Source: Halococcaceae archaeon (lineage in GTDB: Archaea > Halobacteriota > Halobacteria > Halobacteriales > Halalkalicoccaceae). From it: a stretch of 6,444 nucleotides of DNA. This document shows, in pieces, positions 5,509-6,444 of this stretch. Position 1 is the stretch's first letter. The number at the start of each line of letters is the position of its first letter. Below the pieces are notes generated by a model that worked only from the letters and a program-made list of their open reading frames with translations, was not told the origin of the DNA and made no database searches. The stretch spans positions 1-6,444 of the forward strand of contig SKXI01000305.1 of NCBI GenBank assembly GCA_007128515.1. Direction: 5' to 3'. Made by a program: the position numbers and the translations under genes.

Positions 5509-5856
5509 ATGACTGCCTACTCGGCGGAGCGCGCGATGGCGGAAGCACTCGAGCTCCTGAGCGACCCCCGACGCGTGCGCGTGCTATCGGTTCTCGACGA
5601 GCGTCCGGACGACGAACTCCCGCTCGATGAGGTCGTCGCGAGGGTGCTCGAGTTGGAGGAAGCGACCGGCGAGCGACGTGCAGACCGCCGGTCGATCGCC
5701 ATCTCGCTCGTCCACGTTCACCTCCCGAAGCTGGAGGCGGCCGGGATCGTCGAACACCGGTTCCGCGAGGGGACGGTTCGGCTCCGAGGGGCGGGAATCG
5801 GAGTCGATCGACCGTCGGAGGACCGTCGCGGTGGCGAGCCCGACCGGGGTCGATAG
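5509..5856 (+). CDS. Haloarchaeal winged-helix regulator, DUF7344 type
   Basis: Probable small DNA-binding regulator of 115 residues. The layout resembles the haloarchaeal DUF7344 winged-helix family. A first helix over ALELLSDPRRVRVLSVLDE (13-31) matches the family's LLS..RRR..L..L opening. A second helix spans about 38-52 (PLDEVVARVLELEEA). A charged loop leads to a recognition region (about 59-80), where RRSIAISLVHVHLPKLEAAGIVEH matches the family's IS.....HLP.L...G.V pattern. The wing is about 81-93 (EHRFREGTVRL). The last 20 residues are a charged tail. The ATG is chosen because the domain begins there and a promoter lies at leaderless spacing; the same frame upstream is Arg/Ser-rich and non-coding. 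It sits alone, 157 bp after the hydrolase gene, and may regulate itself or its neighbours. The family call is from memory of its pattern, with no search; function in this family is mostly unstudied. Confidence 0.78.
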   Translation: MTAYSAERAMAEALELLSDPRRVRVLSVLDERPDDELPLDEVVARVLELEEATGERRADRRSIAISLVHVHLPKLEAAGIVEHRFREGTVRLRGAGIGVDRPSEDRRGGEPDRGR

Positions 5857-5912
5857 TCCCACTCGGCAGTGTCGGCGATCGGACGTGCAATGGATATGCA
5901 ATAGTGAGTGGG

Positions 5913-5920
5913 TTACTTAT
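5913..5920 (+). promoter_or_regulatory. Putative TATA box of the 5944 gene
   Basis: ttacttat is centred about 27 bp before the ATG at 5944 and predicts a leaderless transcript. Upstream, tgcaat is repeated directly at 5886-5891 and 5897-5902, 11 bp (about one helical turn) apart, where an activator or repressor could bind. No Shine-Dalgarno sequence is seen. Confidence 0.5.
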
Positions 5921-5943
5921 GGTGACCACCCCTACTGTGTGCC

Positions 5944-6372
5944 ATGGTCACACCGACCGAGCCGAGAACCGGTCCACCGGGCGGCGGGCCGCGCAACGAC
6001 GGCTGCAGCACCACGACGTCGTTCGACACGTACGGTATCGAGGACGGGAGCGATCTGATACGCGGAACGTACTACCGGCTCGTCGCCGAGGGGATCGAGA
6101 CTGTCGATCCGTCCGGGCCGTTCTTCGACCGCCTCGCGAACAGCTTCACGCACACGTTCGTCCGACTCGCCGGAACCGACGACCTCCCTCCCGCGTTGGC
6201 CGCGGCGATCGAGGACGCGACGGCACGCACCGCCGAAGAGGTGGGAGATGACGCTACGGTCGACCTGCGAACCGGCGTCCTCCCCGCGTTCTACCGTCGT
6301 GTCGCCGGGTTTCACTGTGCGTATCGCACGGGGACGACCACGGTACGTCTCCCGCGGAACCGACGCCGGTGA
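5944..6372 (+). CDS. Unknown 142-residue soluble protein
   Basis: I do not recognise this protein. It has no signal peptide and no membrane segment, so it is probably cytoplasmic. The first 30 residues are Pro/Gly/Thr-rich (TEPRTGPPGGGP) and look disordered. The rest looks folded and helical: about 37-53 (DLIRGTYYRLVAEGIETV), 58-76 (GPFFDRLANSFTHTFVRLAG), 82-101 (PPALAAAIEDATARTAEEVG) and 107-128 (DLRTGVLPAFYRRVAGFHCAY). The acidic content fits a haloarchaeal protein. Cys21, His70, His124 and Cys125 are the only Cys and His residues; they could bind a metal, but no known motif is formed. A basic tail (PRNRRR) ends it. ATG 5944 is supported by a TATA-like box at leaderless spacing. It follows the DUF7344 regulator by 87 bp with its own promoter, so a regulator-target link is possible but only inferred. 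Confidence 0.78.
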   Translation: MVTPTEPRTGPPGGGPRNDGCSTTTSFDTYGIEDGSDLIRGTYYRLVAEGIETVDPSGPFFDRLANSFTHTFVRLAGTDDLPPALAAAIEDATARTAEEVGDDATVDLRTGVLPAFYRRVAGFHCAYRTGTTTVRLPRNRRR

Positions 6373-6444
6373 CCGTCGAACGCGATATGAGAGGGACGAG
6401 AGCCTCTGCGTCGGTCGACGTGGAGAGGAGTACAGCGAGGTCGA
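6373..6444. other. Trailing non-coding sequence
   Basis: No gene start is supported in the last 72 bp. A weak hairpin pairs agagg (6390-6394) with cctct (6403-6407) soon after the stop of the preceding gene. The stem is too short to call a terminator. Confidence 0.4.

Noticed and set aside
1..6444. CRISPR arrays, tRNA or rRNA genes, defence islands
   Set aside because: No regularly spaced repeats, no tRNA-like or rRNA sequence and no nuclease, toxin or recombinase motifs were seen on either strand.

Overview
The window looks like a haloarchaeal chromosome segment. It is GC-rich, its proteins are full of Asp and Glu, and the first gene starts with a Tat-type lipoprotein signal and an Asp-rich linker, as is usual for halophile secreted proteins. 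Several genes have a BRE/TATA-like element about 25-30 bp before the start codon and no Shine-Dalgarno sequence, which fits the leaderless transcripts common in haloarchaea. Assignments rest on motifs read by eye; no database search was run.

Left third (about 1-2582, + strand): a compact tungstate ABC importer operon, tupA-tupB-tupC. It encodes a Tat-exported lipoprotein that binds the oxyanion, a membrane permease and a cytoplasmic ATPase. tupA and tupB are 3 bp apart; tupB and tupC overlap by 4 bp. Tungstate would supply tungstopterin or molybdopterin enzymes encoded elsewhere.

Middle (2583-4380): about 300 bp of non-coding sequence rich in inverted repeats, including a perfect 14-bp pair directly after tupC. 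It is followed by a convergent minus-strand Gfo/Idh/MocA-family NAD(P)-dependent oxidoreductase (2880-4010). That enzyme ends in an unusual Arg-rich tail that looks like read-through of former non-coding sequence. Its upstream region (4011-4380) is a divergent intergenic stretch with a duplicated motif and a hairpin.

Right third (4381-6372, + strand): a two-gene membrane unit made of an unknown two-helix protein and a DUF457/YdjM-type predicted membrane-bound metal-dependent hydrolase, 2 bp apart. Next is a small haloarchaeal winged-helix regulator of the DUF7344 type. Its promoter region has two TATA-like elements flanking a palindrome/direct-repeat cluster that may be an operator. Last comes an unrecognised 142-residue soluble protein with its own promoter. 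The final 72 bp hold no gene.

I see no convincing new defence or mobile system. The best candidates for a second look are the inverted repeats after tupC, the C-terminal tail of the oxidoreductase, the putative operator before the DUF7344 gene, and the two unknown proteins.
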